A stretch of DNA of 64,000 nucleotides from Vibrio splendidus. Lineage in GTDB: Bacteria; Pseudomonadota; Gammaproteobacteria; Enterobacterales; Vibrionaceae. The DNA lies in the NCBI RefSeq assembly GCF_024347615.1, contig NZ_AP025508.1, forward strand, positions 62,001 through 126,000, in the 5' to 3' direction. The notes below the pieces were generated by a model, which was given only the letters and a program-made list of their open reading frames with translations, searched no databases and was not told the origin of the DNA. Shown one piece after another: positions 8,940-19,062 of the stretch. How positions within the stretch are numbered: position 1 is the first letter of the stretch; the number at the start of each line of letters is the position of its first letter. Both the position numbers and the translations under genes were made by a program.

Positions 8940-10570
8940 CCCCAACAGAACTGAAACGTCTTTATCATATTATCAAGGTACAGTTAGAGTACGGCCTTGA
9001 TGAATTGATGCCTGAGCACCATTTGACTAAAGCTCCTTTACTGGCGCGAAAGTCACTGTTTTGGCTTAAGAACAAGCATCAAGATAAAGAGTTGGGTCAT
9101 CGCTTACGCCTTGCGCTGCAAGAACTTGGGCCAGTGTGGATCAAGTTTGGTCAAATGATGTCGACACGTCGTGATCTGTTCCCTCCTCATATCGCTGATC
9201 AATTGGCGTTATTGCAAGACCAAGTCGCTCCATTTGATGGCGCATTGGCCAAGCAAGATATGGAAAAGGCACTGGGTGGCAGTTTAGATAACTGGTTTAC
9301 CGACTTTGATATCGAGCCATTGGCCTCTGCTTCTATCGCTCAGGTGCATACGGCAAAGCTTAAAGAGAGCGGCCGCGAGATTGTTCTGAAGGTAATTCGC
9401 CCTGATATTCGCCCGGTGATTGATGCAGATCTAAAACTGATGCACCGAATGGCGCGTATAGTCGCTAAGTCGCTTCCTGAAGCACGTCGTTTGAAACCGG
9501 TTGAGGTCGTTCACGAGTACGAAAAAACGTTAATTGATGAACTGGACCTGCGCCGAGAGGCAGCCAATGCCATTCAGCTGCGACGTAATTTTGAAGGCAG
9601 CGAAGAGCTGTATGTCCCAGAGGTTATCCCTGATTTAAGCAGTGAAACCCTGATGGTGTCAGAGCGAATCTATGGTATTCAGGTTTCCGATATTGAAACT
9701 CTAAACGCCAACGGCACTAACATGAAATTGTTGGCAGAACGTGGCGTGACGGTATTCTTCACTCAAGTATTCCGAGACAGCTTTTTCCATGCCGACATGC
9801 ACCCGGGTAACGTATTCGTTAATCCAGAAAATCCGGATAACCCTCAGTGGATTGGTTTGGATTGTGGCATTGTTGGCACGCTCAACAGTGAAGATAAGCG
9901 TTATTTAGCAGAGAACCTGCTGGCCTTCTTCAATCGAGATTACCGTAAGGTCGCAGAGCTGCACGTGGATTCGGGTTGGGTTCCACACGACACCAACGTC
10001 AACGATTTCGAGTTCGCGATTCGCATGGTGTGTGAGCCAATTTTTGCAAAACCACTTGGCGAGATCTCATTTGGCCATGTGTTGCTAAACTTATTTAATA
10101 CAGCAAGACGTTTCAACATGGAGGTTCAACCTCAGTTGGTGCTTCTTCAGAAGACCTTGTTGTATGTCGAAGGCCTAGGCCGTCAGCTGTATCCGCAACT
10201 TGATTTGTGGGCAACGGCGAAGCCTTTCCTTGAAACCTGGATGATGAATCAGGTGGGGCCGCAAGCTGTGATTAACGCAGTAAAAGAGCGTGCGCCATTC
10301 TGGGCAGAAAAACTGCCAGAGCTGCCAGAGCTACTTTATGACAGCTTGCGCCAAGGTAAAGCGATGAACCACAGAATGGATCAGCTTTATCAAGGTTACC
10401 GAGATAGTAAGCGTCAGCAAGCAACAGGAAAGTTTTTGTTTGGCGTTGGAGCTACTTTAGTCGTATGCTCCGCAATATTAGTTTCAAGCCCTTATGAGCA
10501 GCTATCTATGGGCTGTGGCATCGCAGGTGTCACATTTTGGCTGCTAAGTTGGCGAGCTTACCGTCGTTAG
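8936..10570 (+). CDS. ubiB: Ubiquinone biosynthesis kinase-like protein UbiB
   Basis: A 544-residue member of the ABC1/ADCK atypical kinase-like family, required for ubiquinone synthesis. The KxGQ motif is in [16 protein letters not shown] (residues ~75-90), the nucleotide loop in ASASIAQVH, and the catalytic region in HADMHPGN with metal-binding GLDCGIVG. Two hydrophobic helices close the C-terminus (~500-540) and anchor it in the inner membrane. It overlaps ubiJ by four bases and is followed 54 bases later by tatA, as in E. coli. Confidence 0.95.
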   Translation: MTPTELKRLYHIIKVQLEYGLDELMPEHHLTKAPLLARKSLFWLKNKHQDKELGHRLRLALQELGPVWIKFGQMMSTRRDLFPPHIADQLALLQDQVAPFDGALAKQDMEKALGGSLDNWFTDFDIEPLASASIAQVHTAKLKESGREIVLKVIRPDIRPVIDADLKLMHRMARIVAKSLPEARRLKPVEVVHEYEKTLIDELDLRREAANAIQLRRNFEGSEELYVPEVIPDLSSETLMVSERIYGIQVSDIETLNANGTNMKLLAERGVTVFFTQVFRDSFFHADMHPGNVFVNPENPDNPQWIGLDCGIVGTLNSEDKRYLAENLLAFFNRDYRKVAELHVDSGWVPHDTNVNDFEFAIRMVCEPIFAKPLGEISFGHVLLNLFNTARRFNMEVQPQLVLLQKTLLYVEGLGRQLYPQLDLWATAKPFLETWMMNQVGPQAVINAVKERAPFWAEKLPELPELLYDSLRQGKAMNHRMDQLYQGYRDSKRQQATGKFLFGVGATLVVCSAILVSSPYEQLSMGCGIAGVTFWLLSWRAYRR

Positions 10571-10624
10571 ACAGTAGACTCCCTTAATATTTTTTATGTG
10601 TAGACAGACCCGAGGACAATGACA

Positions 10625-10879
10625 ATGGGTGGTATCAGTATTTGGCAACTTCTAATCATTGCTGTGATTGTAATTTTACTTTTCGGAACGAAGAAACTGC
10701 GCGGCATGGGCGGTGACTTAGGTTCAGCGGTGAAAGGCTTCAAAAAAGCAATGAGCGATGAAGATAAGCCTGCAGATAAGAAAGACGCAGACTTTGAACC
10801 AAAGAACATTGAACAGCAGAAGAAAGAAGCTAGCGCTGAAACGACTGCTGAAACAAAGAAAGACAAAGAGCAGGCGTAA
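10625..10879 (+). CDS. tatA: Sec-independent translocase subunit TatA
   Basis: An 84-residue protein: one N-terminal transmembrane helix ([17 protein letters not shown]), the hinge FGTKKLR, an amphipathic helix and an acidic/Lys-rich tail. TatA oligomers form the passage for folded proteins with twin-arginine signals. The start is placed at the second ATG because GAGG lies nine bases before it; a first ATG at 10619 (MTMGG) sits only three bases from that Shine-Dalgarno. It is followed directly by tatB. Confidence 0.94.
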   Translation: MGGISIWQLLIIAVIVILLFGTKKLRGMGGDLGSAVKGFKKAMSDEDKPADKKDADFEPKNIEQQKKEASAETTAETKKDKEQA

Positions 10880-10882
10880 ATC

Positions 10883-11290
10883 GTGTTTGATATCGGTTTT
10901 TGGGAACTGGTATTAATATCTGTCGTTGGGTTAGTCGTTTTAGGACCTGAGCGTTTACCTGTGGCGATTCGCAGTATTTCCAAGTTTGTTGGACAAGCGA
11001 AAAGCATGGCAAACAGTGTGAAAGATGAACTTTCTCACGAGCTTAAGGTGCAAGAGCTGCAAGAAAACCTACGCAAGGCGGAAAAAATGGGTATGGAAGA
11101 TTTATCTCCAGACCTAAAAGCATCAGTTGATGAACTTAAGCAGGCCGCTGCTCAAGTTCAACGCCCGTATGCCAAGCCTGAGTCTGATAAGCCGAGTGAG
11201 ACTGAACCTAGTGTCACGGAAACTGTGGAATCTGAAACTATTCAGATCAACAGTGAAGCTTCAGCACCGTCAGATAAGAAAGCCGAATAG
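10883..11290 (+). CDS. tatB: Sec-independent translocase subunit TatB
   Basis: A 135-residue protein starting at GTG ([26 protein letters not shown]), with the conserved Glu in the helix and the LGPERLP hinge of TatB. An amphipathic helix and a Ser/Glu/Thr-rich tail follow. TatB works with TatC to recognise twin-arginine signals. Only three bases separate it from tatA, so the two are coupled. Right after the stop is a strong AAGGAGGAG that lacks an appropriately placed start codon; the next gene is 142 bases away behind a repeat array. Confidence 0.94.
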   Translation: MFDIGFWELVLISVVGLVVLGPERLPVAIRSISKFVGQAKSMANSVKDELSHELKVQELQENLRKAEKMGMEDLSPDLKASVDELKQAAAQVQRPYAKPESDKPSETEPSVTETVESETIQINSEASAPSDKKAE

Positions 11291-11325
11291 TCTCGCAAGG
11301 AGGAGTCGCCAGATACTTATGTAGT

Positions 11326-11389
11326 TATTTAAGTAGACAGCTATTTAAGTAAATAACTATTCAAGTGGATACCAATTCAACTGGATAGA
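11326..11389. repeat. Four degenerate 16-bp tandem repeats between tatB and tatC
   Basis: Four successive 16-base units begin at 11326, 11342, 11358 and 11374. The first two share TATTTAAGTA, the third has TATTCAAGTGGATA and the fourth AATTCAACTGGATA. They fill most of an unusually long tatB-tatC gap. Confidence 0.8.
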
Positions 11390-11432
11390 TACACGCGGCT
11401 CCTTTTCGATCTTCCTGTTTAAGAGGTTTGAC

Positions 11433-12188
11433 ATGTCTTCGACTGAGCAGACACAGCCTTTAATTAGCCATCTTCTAGAACTGCGTAATCGCCTATTGCG
11501 CGCGATTGTTGCTGTTCTGGTGGTGTTTGTTGGGCTAATTTATTTCGCTAATGATATTTATGAGTTCGTCTCTGCACCTTTGGTAGATCGCTTACCTGAA
11601 GGCGCGACGATGATCGCAACTGATGTAGCGTCACCATTTTTCACACCCTTAAAACTGACCTTGATCGCGTCTATATTCCTCGCGGTTCCGTTTATTTTGT
11701 ATCAGGTGTGGGCTTTTGTCGCTCCGGGCTTATACAAGCATGAGAAGCGCTTGATCATGCCGTTATTGGCTTCAAGCTCATTGCTGTTTTACTGTGGTGT
11801 GGCGTTCGCTTACTTCATTGTATTCCCGCTGGTATTTGGCTTTTTTACCGCCATATCATTAGGGGGAGTAGAGTTCGCAACCGACATATCGAGTTACCTT
11901 GATTTTGTACTCGCGCTGTTCTTTGCCTTTGGTATCGCTTTTGAAGTGCCAGTCGCCATTATCTTGCTATGTTGGACGGGTGCAACGACACCTAAAGAAC
12001 TGGCAGAGAAGCGTCCTTACATTGTTGTAGGCGCGTTTATTGTCGGCATGATGCTAACGCCGCCTGATATGATTTCGCAGACACTGTTGGCGATTCCAAT
12101 GTGTATTCTGTTTGAGATTGGTCTGTTCTTCGCGCGTTTCTATGTGCGTAAACCAGATGCGGATGAAGAGGAAGAAGCGGAGTCTTAA
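11433..12188 (+). CDS. tatC: Sec-independent translocase subunit TatC
   Basis: A 251-residue protein with six transmembrane helices, the twin-arginine signal receptor. Family motifs are [12 protein letters not shown] near the N-terminus, [10 protein letters not shown] in the first periplasmic loop, [10 protein letters not shown] and the [10 protein letters not shown] loop. The C-terminus is a short acidic tail ([10 protein letters not shown]). AAGAGGT lies five bases before the ATG. It is the last gene of the ubi-tat run and is followed by a strong terminator. Confidence 0.95.
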   Translation: MSSTEQTQPLISHLLELRNRLLRAIVAVLVVFVGLIYFANDIYEFVSAPLVDRLPEGATMIATDVASPFFTPLKLTLIASIFLAVPFILYQVWAFVAPGLYKHEKRLIMPLLASSSLLFYCGVAFAYFIVFPLVFGFFTAISLGGVEFATDISSYLDFVLALFFAFGIAFEVPVAIILLCWTGATTPKELAEKRPYIVVGAFIVGMMLTPPDMISQTLLAIPMCILFEIGLFFARFYVRKPDADEEEEAES

Positions 12189-12275
12189 TTCGCAGATGCC
12201 ATGTTTGCAGATGCTATAAAAGCCGTAGTCATTACGGATGAGCATGATCGTTAGAGTTCTTCAGTAAAAATCACA

Positions 12276-12310
12276 TAATAAAAAAGCGGCCCTAGGCCGC
12301 TTTTTTATTA
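12276..12310. terminator. Bidirectional terminator between tatC and the convergent small gene
   Basis: GCGGCC/GGCCGC stem with a CTA-centred loop and long A and T runs on both sides, so it works in both directions. It ends tatC on one strand and the 38-codon gene on the other, whose stop is only 8 bases away. Confidence 0.9.
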
Positions 12311-12317
12311 TGTCTGT

Positions 12318-12434
12318 TTATCGAATCTTTAACTGATAACCACAGTTCTGACATATATAGAGCTCTTTGATGCCCCAAATTTTATGCCATAGAGTTCGAT
12401 GTTGACGTTGTAAGTGTTGTGAGTGATCACACAT
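12318..12434 (-). CDS. Small 38-residue CxxC (zinc-ribbon-like) protein
   Basis: A short reading frame supported by strong signals: GGAGGT eight bases before the ATG, and a terminator immediately after the stop. The protein is basic and His-rich. It opens MCDHSQHLQRQHR, has three Trp/Tyr-containing helix-like turns in the middle, and ends YICQNCGYQLKIR. The CQNCG knuckle, with the N-terminal Cys and His residues, could bind zinc. It lies 103 bases downstream of tatD in the same direction. I do not know a function. It is too short for usual gene callers, so it is likely to be missed in annotations. Confidence 0.75.
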   Translation of the reverse strand: MCDHSQHLQRQHRTLWHKIWGIKELYICQNCGYQLKIR

Positions 12435-12537
12435 AATCAACTACCTCCATATGCAGGCGGTTGATAGTATACATATCACCTAGTTTTCTCAAATGAATTG
12501 AGGATAAATCCGTAATATTTACTTATTAATAGATTTG

Positions 12538-13299
12538 TCATAGATTAAACAATGATTTAGCATTGATGGTGGTTATATTTTCGACTTCTTCAAGGGTAAT
12601 TCCGCGTAATTCAGCGATGCGTTTTGCCACCAGTTCGGTGTACGCGGGCTCGTTGCGTTTACCGCGATTCGGTGTTGGTGCTAAGTATGGGCAATCTGTC
12701 TCTAGGATGACGTAATTCATATCAAGATGTGGAATCACCTTATCCATCCCCGAGTTCTTAAAGGTCGATACGCCGCCTAAACCTAAATGAAAGCCTAGCT
12801 CGTTGATCGCTTGAGCTTCCTCTAAGCTACTGCCAAAACAGTGGAATACCCCGCGTAAGCTGCCATCTTGTTCTTTACGAAGTAGGTTAAGTGTCTCTTC
12901 AATGGAATCACGAGTGTGGATCACCACAGGTAGATCAAGCTCTTTTGCCCACTGCAGTTGAGTCACAAACGCCATCTCTTGTTCAGCCTTGAAGGTTTTA
13001 TCCCAGTACAAGTCGATACCAATCTCACCCACCGCGATAAAGTCATGTTTATCAAACCAAGCTCGAATGGTTTTGAGGGTTTGCTCGATATTCGCATCCA
13101 CATAACAAGGGTGTAAGCCCATCATTGAACGACACACCTCAGGAAACTGAGCTTCCGTCGCGAGCATTGGCTCGATAGATTCTAAATCGATGTTCGGCAG
13201 CAGAATGGTATCAATACCTTGAGCAAGCGCGCGTTGCACGACTTGTTCGCGGTCTTCATCGAATTCGCTCGCGTAAATATGGGCATGGGTGTCGATCAT
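12538..13299 (-). CDS. tatD: TatD-family metal-dependent hydrolase (DNase)
   Basis: A 253-residue TIM-barrel nuclease. The metal ligands are visible: DTHAHIY (His-x-His near residue 4), GEIGID (Glu ~92), VIHTRDS (His ~128), FHCFG (His ~154) and ETDCPYL (Asp ~203). TatD enzymes are 3'-5' exonucleases linked to DNA repair; they are not part of Tat export despite the name. Several motifs (IDLYWDKTF; LAPTPNRGKRNEPAY) look, from memory, more like Bacteroidetes TatD proteins than E. coli TatD or YcfH, which suggests an old transfer. It lies near tatC but on the opposite strand. Confidence 0.9.
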   Translation of the reverse strand: MIDTHAHIYASEFDEDREQVVQRALAQGIDTILLPNIDLESIEPMLATEAQFPEVCRSMMGLHPCYVDANIEQTLKTIRAWFDKHDFIAVGEIGIDLYWDKTFKAEQEMAFVTQLQWAKELDLPVVIHTRDSIEETLNLLRKEQDGSLRGVFHCFGSSLEEAQAINELGFHLGLGGVSTFKNSGMDKVIPHLDMNYVILETDCPYLAPTPNRGKRNEPAYTELVAKRIAELRGITLEEVENITTINAKSLFNL

Positions 13300-13416
13300 T
13301 GTTGTGTCCTGAAAGCGGTCTTTTCTGAGTTGTCATGAGTATACGGCAGTGTGAGGAGAAGGTCATTTTTTGCCATTTATCCCTGTTTTTGAGTGGGTTT
13401 TATATTTTACTGTTAG

Positions 13417-14550
<1,134 letters not shown>

Positions 14551-14579
14551 GTACGATCAAGCAAACCATATGATCACCA

Positions 14580-14612
14580 AAGGGTTGGCCGTTGTGCCAG
14601 CCCTTTTGTTTT
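14580..14612 (+). terminator. Terminator after hemB
   Basis: Stem GGGTTGGC/GCCAGCCC (one G-T pair) followed by TTTTGTTTT. It lies only ~17 bases before the next gene's ATG. Confidence 0.75.
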
Positions 14613-14628
14613 ATGAGGATGAAACAAG

Positions 14629-15063
14629 ATGTCTGTCATTGTGCGTGAAGGCTCATTAGAAGAGGTTGTTTCTGTTGTTGAACAGATTACCGAGTTCGCC
14701 AAAAAAGAGAGTGTAGCGTCTTTATCGGAGCGATTAGCGGGTAAAACAAGCCTGCTCCTCGTTGCTGAAGAGGCGGGTGTGTTACTGGGTTTTAAGATCG
14801 GTTATGAATTGGATGAAAACACGTTCTATAGCTGGTTTGGTGGCGTATCACCGCTCGCGAGGAACAAAGGCGTTGCACAGGCGCAATTAGACGCTCAAGA
14901 ACAGTGGGCGCAAGAGCAGGGCTACAAGCAGTTAAAGGTTAAGTCTCGTAACCAGTTCCCTGCAATGTTGCGCCTGTTATTGAGAAACGGTTACCTAATC
15001 GAAAAATTTGAAGAAAAAGAAGACATTAATGCCCATAGAATTCATTTTTTGAAGCAAATTTGA
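14629..15063 (+). CDS. GNAT-family N-acetyltransferase
   Basis: A 144-residue protein with a GNAT fold: strand and helix N-terminus, LLLVAEEAGVLLGFKIGYEL in the core, and the acetyl-CoA region around GGVSPLARNKGVAQAQLDAQEQWAQ (residues ~70-95). That loop departs from the usual Q/RxxGxG/A (here RNKGVA). The substrate is unknown. ATGAGGATG-type leader sequence precedes the ATG. It lies between hemB and the ryhB region. Confidence 0.8.
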   Translation: MSVIVREGSLEEVVSVVEQITEFAKKESVASLSERLAGKTSLLLVAEEAGVLLGFKIGYELDENTFYSWFGGVSPLARNKGVAQAQLDAQEQWAQEQGYKQLKVKSRNQFPAMLRLLLRNGYLIEKFEEKEDINAHRIHFLKQI

Positions 15064-15089
15064 GCACTGCGGTTAACGGTTTATAAATT

Positions 15090-15145
15090 AAATGAGATTT
15101 ATTATCATTTAAGTGTTGACTATTAAATGAGAATCATTATTATTA
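15090..15145 (+). promoter_or_regulatory. ryhB promoter with two Fur-box-like sites
   Basis: TTGACT at 15116 and TATTAT at 15138 are spaced 16 bases. A Fur-box-like sequence (AATGAGAATCATTATTATT, from 15126) covers the -10 region. A second one (AATGAGATTTATTATCATTT, 15091-15110) lies just upstream of the -35. This is the expected arrangement for strong repression by Fe-Fur. Confidence 0.8.
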
Positions 15146-15149
15146 ACTT

Positions 15150-15371
15150 CGTCTTAGGGAATGAGGAAATGTTCACAAGGATGTTAAGTACTCAAGTATT
15201 TACTTGGTTACCCAACAGAATTCTCGCGAACTTGTACTAAGTTCTTTTTGACACGACATTGCTCACATTGCTTCCAGTGTAATTTATAGCTTTTAGGTAA
15301 AGCTGTGGTATTCAATTTGAATGGCTTTACCGGTTTTTGCTAGGCGACATCTTCGGGTGTCGCTTTTTTTA
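15150..15371 (+). ncRNA. ryhB: RyhB iron-stress small RNA
   Basis: The conserved RyhB core, CACGACATTGCTCACATTG followed by CTTCCAGTGTAATTTA, lies at 15252-15286. In E. coli RyhB this core pairs with mRNAs of iron-using proteins. The predicted start ~15150 and the terminator (GCGACA/TGTCGC then seven T at 15344-15370) give ~220 nt, the longer form known from vibrios rather than the 90 nt E. coli form. A promoter with Fur boxes lies directly upstream. Exact ends are inferred. With iron abundant it should be silent; under starvation it should repress iron-rich enzymes via Hfq. Confidence 0.93.
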
Positions 15372-15439
15372 TACCTCCATTTCAACAAGATGCATATTTA
15401 GTGGCACGTTTTTTTATGAATAAAACGCCATCAGCATTC

Positions 15440-15590
15440 TTTTCCACAATGCAAGATCGAGAAAAGATCGTTGATCATATGTTCGATCTGTAATTTTATC
15501 GTTTATTTTCAGTGGTTTATTTGCGTTTTTTCGGTGGTTTACCTTAGTTCTCAACAGGGTGGGTAAATAATATAAACAGAGTTATCCACA
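15440..15590. promoter_or_regulatory. DnaA-box and GATC cluster upstream of polA
   Basis: TTTTCCACA at 15440 and the perfect DnaA box TTATCCACA at 15582 flank four GATC Dam sites within 34 bases (15455-15488). An AT-rich stretch including GATCTGTAATTTTATCG follows. The 14 bases around the second box (CAGAGTTATCCACAG) also occur around a DnaA box of E. coli oriC, from memory. The chromosome 1 origin in vibrios is next to mnmG/mioC, which are not here, so this is more likely a DnaA-binding regulatory or titration site ahead of polA than an origin. Confidence 0.45.
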
Positions 15591-15741
15591 GAACGCTTGT
15601 GTCTAAGAACAAAAAATAACAACAAATCGATTATTACGAACACAACCGAGTGAACGGATACAGATCGACAACGTAGAATCCAACCAACAGACGTGGCATT
15701 CTTAACAGATAATTTCTGTACTTACTGGATTCACAAACATT

Positions 15742-18555
15742 ATGGCTCGTATTCCTGATAATCCATTGATTCTGATCGATGGCTCTTCTTACCTATATCG
15801 CGCGTTCCATGCTTACCCTGGCACCATGAGCAATGGTGATATCCCAACGAATGCTGTTTATGGTGTGGTTAACATGCTACGCAGCATGATGCGTCAATTT
15901 GCTTCTGATCGTATTGCGGTTATTTTTGATGCGAAAGGGAAAACGTTCCGTGATGATATGTACCCAGAGTACAAAGCAAACCGCCCACCTATGCCTGACG
16001 ATCTTCGTTGCCAGATAGAACCATTGCACAATGTGATTCGTGCGATGGGTTTACCACTTATCTCTATTCCCGGCGTTGAAGCAGATGACGTGATTGGTAC
16101 GTTGGCTTCTCAAGCTTCTGCGATGGGTATGCCTGTGCTTATTAGTACCGGTGATAAAGATATGGCGCAGCTGGTCGATGACAACGTTACCCTAATCAAC
16201 ACCATGACCAACGTGGTGATGGATCGTGAAGGTGTTATTGAGAAGTTTGGTATTCCGCCTGAGCTTATTATCGATTATCTCGCGCTGATGGGCGATAAAG
16301 TAGATAACATTCCGGGCATTCCAGGTGTTGGCGATAAGACTGCGACGGCATTGCTGCAAGGTATCGGTAGTATCGAAAAGTTGTATCAAAATCTTGATGA
16401 TATTGCGGCGCTTGGTTTCCGTGGTTCGAAAACCATGGCTAAGAAGCTGGCTGATAATAAAGACAATGCTGATATGTCTTACCAGCTTGCGACAATTAAG
16501 TTAGATGTTGAACTTGAAGAGACACCAGAGTCACTCGTCAAAGCACAGCCAAATATCGACGAGCTGATCAAACTATACGGCCAACTGGTTTTCAAATCTT
16601 GGTTGAACGAGCTGCTTGAAGGTGGTAGTGGTGTGGTTGAGGCGGATGAAAGATCTGCAGCAACGGGAGCTGGTTCAGTACGCAGCAGCGCTTCTGCAAC
16701 AACGTCTACCGTGGAGATGAATACGTCTGCCGTGACGATTGATCGCAGCAACTACGAAACGATTCTAGATGAAGCGTCATTCAATGTTTGGCTAGAAAAG
16801 CTTAAAGCAGCTGAATTGTTTGCTTTCGATACTGAAACAGACAGCTTAGATTACATGGTCGCGAACCTCGTTGGCTTGTCATTCGCAACCGAAGAAGGCG
16901 TTGCCGCTTACGTGCCGGTTGCTCATGATTACCTAGATGCACCGCAGCAGCTGGACCGTGATTGGGTACTTGAACAGCTTAAGCCGATTCTTGAAGATGA
17001 TGTTCAAGCAAAAGTGGGTCAAAACCTGAAGTATGATATGAGTGTGCTAGCGCGCTACGGTATCGAGATGAAGGGCATCAAACACGACACTATGTTGGCT
17101 TCTTACGTTTTCAATAGCGTAGGTGGCAAGCACGATATGGACAGCCTAGCGCTACGCTTCCTACAGCATAGCTGCATCTCATTTGAGCAAATCGCAGGTA
17201 AAGGTAAGAAACAACTTACTTTCAACCAGATTGAGCTGGGTGAAGCGTCTCCATACGCTGCAGAAGATGCTGACGTGACACTACGTCTGCATAACCGCCT
17301 GATGGAAAACATCGAGCAAGATGAAAAGCTTAAAACCATCTATGAAGAAATCGAAGTACCACTGATTCCTGTGATGTCTCGCATTGAGCGTACTGGCGTA
17401 TTCATCGATGACATGCTGCTAGGGGCTCAATCACAAGAGATTGCGGTTCGTCTGGATGAGTTAGAGCAGAAAGCTTACGAGATTGCAGAGCAAGAGTTCA
17501 ACATGAACTCGCCAAAACAGCTGCAAGCGATCCTGTTTGAAAAAATGGGTCTACCGGTTATCAAGAAAACGCCATCAGGTGCGCCTTCAACTAACGAAGA
17601 AGTGTTGCAAGAGCTGGCCCTTGATTACCCGTTGCCTAAGCTGATCATTGAGTATCGTGGTCTTGCGAAGCTTAAGTCGACGTACACAGATAAACTACCG
17701 AAGATGATCAACGCTGAAACGGGTCGCGTTCATACTTCTTACCACCAAGCGGTAACGGCAACCGGTCGTTTGTCTTCGACGGATCCAAACCTACAAAATA
17801 TCCCAATTCGTAATGAAGAGGGTCGTCGTATTCGCCAAGCATTCGTTGCACAACATGGTTGGAAGATCCTAGCGGTCGATTACTCTCAAATTGAATTGCG
17901 TATCATGGCGCACCTATCGGGTGATAAAGCGCTGCTGGAAGCGTTCCAACAAGGCAAAGATATTCACGCGGCAACGGCTGCTGAGATTATCGGCGTGGCT
18001 ATTGATCAAGTTACCACTGAACAGCGTCGTCGTGCTAAAGCCGTTAACTTCGGCCTTATTTACGGCATGAGTGCCTTTGGCTTGGCTAAGCAACTGGGTA
18101 TTCCTCGTGGTGAAGCACAGCACTACATGGACACTTACTTTGAACGCTACCCTGGTGTAATGCAGTACATGGAAGACACACGCAGCGCGGCTTCAGAGCA
18201 AGGCTTCGTTGAAACCATTTACGGTCGTCGTTTGCACCTGCCTGAAATTCAATCTCGTAATGGCATGCGTCGTAAAGCCGCTGAGCGTGCGGCGATCAAT
18301 GCGCCAATGCAAGGTACGGCGGCAGACATTATCAAGAAAGCGATGTTGTTAGTGGATGAATGGATTCAAGCGGAAGGCGATGGTCGTGTGAAGCTATTGA
18401 TGCAAGTACACGATGAATTGGTATTTGAAGTTCAAGAGTCAGCTTTAGCCGAAATTGAAAGTAAAGTACAACAATTGATGGAGTCAGCCGCTGATCTAGA
18501 AGTACCGTTAGTCGCGGAAGCAGGCCACGGTGACAACTGGGATCAAGCCCACTAA
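15742..18555 (+). CDS. polA: DNA polymerase I
   Basis: A 937-residue repair and Okazaki-fragment polymerase. The N-terminal 5' nuclease (residues ~1-290) has ADDVIG and [11 protein letters not shown] Ser/Thr/Ala-rich linker (~295-335) follows. The 3'-5' exonuclease (~336-530) keeps its catalytic [10 protein letters not shown]. The polymerase (~540-937) has motif [13 protein letters not shown], motif [14 protein letters not shown] and motif [11 protein letters not shown]. All three activities therefore look intact. It is a single gene ending in a terminator, flanked by ryhB and spf. Confidence 0.97.
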   Translation: MARIPDNPLILIDGSSYLYRAFHAYPGTMSNGDIPTNAVYGVVNMLRSMMRQFASDRIAVIFDAKGKTFRDDMYPEYKANRPPMPDDLRCQIEPLHNVIRAMGLPLISIPGVEADDVIGTLASQASAMGMPVLISTGDKDMAQLVDDNVTLINTMTNVVMDREGVIEKFGIPPELIIDYLALMGDKVDNIPGIPGVGDKTATALLQGIGSIEKLYQNLDDIAALGFRGSKTMAKKLADNKDNADMSYQLATIKLDVELEETPESLVKAQPNIDELIKLYGQLVFKSWLNELLEGGSGVVEADERSAATGAGSVRSSASATTSTVEMNTSAVTIDRSNYETILDEASFNVWLEKLKAAELFAFDTETDSLDYMVANLVGLSFATEEGVAAYVPVAHDYLDAPQQLDRDWVLEQLKPILEDDVQAKVGQNLKYDMSVLARYGIEMKGIKHDTMLASYVFNSVGGKHDMDSLALRFLQHSCISFEQIAGKGKKQLTFNQIELGEASPYAAEDADVTLRLHNRLMENIEQDEKLKTIYEEIEVPLIPVMSRIERTGVFIDDMLLGAQSQEIAVRLDELEQKAYEIAEQEFNMNSPKQLQAILFEKMGLPVIKKTPSGAPSTNEEVLQELALDYPLPKLIIEYRGLAKLKSTYTDKLPKMINAETGRVHTSYHQAVTATGRLSSTDPNLQNIPIRNEEGRRIRQAFVAQHGWKILAVDYSQIELRIMAHLSGDKALLEAFQQGKDIHAATAAEIIGVAIDQVTTEQRRRAKAVNFGLIYGMSAFGLAKQLGIPRGEAQHYMDTYFERYPGVMQYMEDTRSAASEQGFVETIYGRRLHLPEIQSRNGMRRKAAERAAINAPMQGTAADIIKKAMLLVDEWIQAEGDGRVKLLMQVHDELVFEVQESALAEIESKVQQLMESAADLEVPLVAEAGHGDNWDQAH

Positions 18556-18588
18556 TCAGTTTTTGACCTTATTGAGTGAATTAGTATG

Positions 18589-18617
18589 AGCCAGTGCACA
18601 AACACTGGCTTTTTTTT
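18589..18617 (+). terminator. polA terminator
   Basis: Stem AGCCAGTG/CACTGGCT, 6-base loop and eight T. Confidence 0.88.
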
Positions 18618-18694
18618 GTCTCGAATAAAGTTGAGCCGTAAGAAGAGTTTAGGTGTTTTAATAAAACATTCATGAAAAAAAACTACAAAAATTG

Positions 18695-18723
18695 TTTTCA
18701 TTTCTGAGCAATTGTTGTACATT
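18695..18723 (+). promoter_or_regulatory. spf promoter elements
   Basis: TTTTCA and TACATT with 17-base spacing, the latter ending seven bases before the conserved RNA start GTAGGGTACAG. Confidence 0.5.
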
Positions 18724-18730
18724 AAATCTT

Positions 18731-18836
18731 GTAGGGTACAGAGGTAAGATGTTCTATCTTTCAGACCTTTTGTTTCACGTTATTGGATTAGGCTGATTCA
18801 GCCGCCCCAGTCAGTATTTGACTGGGGCGTTTTTTC
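18731..18836 (+). ncRNA. spf: Spot 42 small RNA
   Basis: The 5' part GTAGGGTACAGAGGTAAG and the following TGTTCTATCTTTCAGACC are the same as E. coli Spot 42. The 3' end is the conserved terminator GCCCCAGTCA...TGACTGGGGC with a T run (18803-18835). Spot 42 is an Hfq-dependent RNA that represses secondary carbon metabolism and is itself repressed by cAMP-CRP in E. coli. The location just downstream of polA is conserved with enterics. Length is ~105 nt. Confidence 0.96.
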
Positions 18837-19062
18837 TTGTGCGAAAGAAAAATATTTCTAACCTACTATTACTCCCGCAACCCCGCCCTTTTTAGTGTCT
18901 TTTCTTACGCTTTCTCAAGCACAGTGATAAACACCTGATTTGCCTTAGATCTGGAACTCGATCAGCATTTGGTAATTTAAATCCGTCTCTAATTTAATTG
19001 TTTTATCATTTAAAATAACTTTTATTTTACAAGTTGCCGATAAAGGATTGATCGCTTACACC
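18837..19062. other. Intergenic region after spf, no gene seen
   Basis: AT-rich 226 bases between Spot 42 and a convergent gene. I see no reading frame with a ribosome site, no clear terminator and no repeat. A second small RNA next to spf has been reported in Aliivibrio, from memory; I cannot identify it here. Confidence 0.4.

Noticed and set aside
15440..15590. A second chromosome origin
   Set aside because: Only two DnaA boxes and no origin-linked genes such as mnmG, mioC or a rctB-type initiator; kept only as a regulatory or titration candidate.
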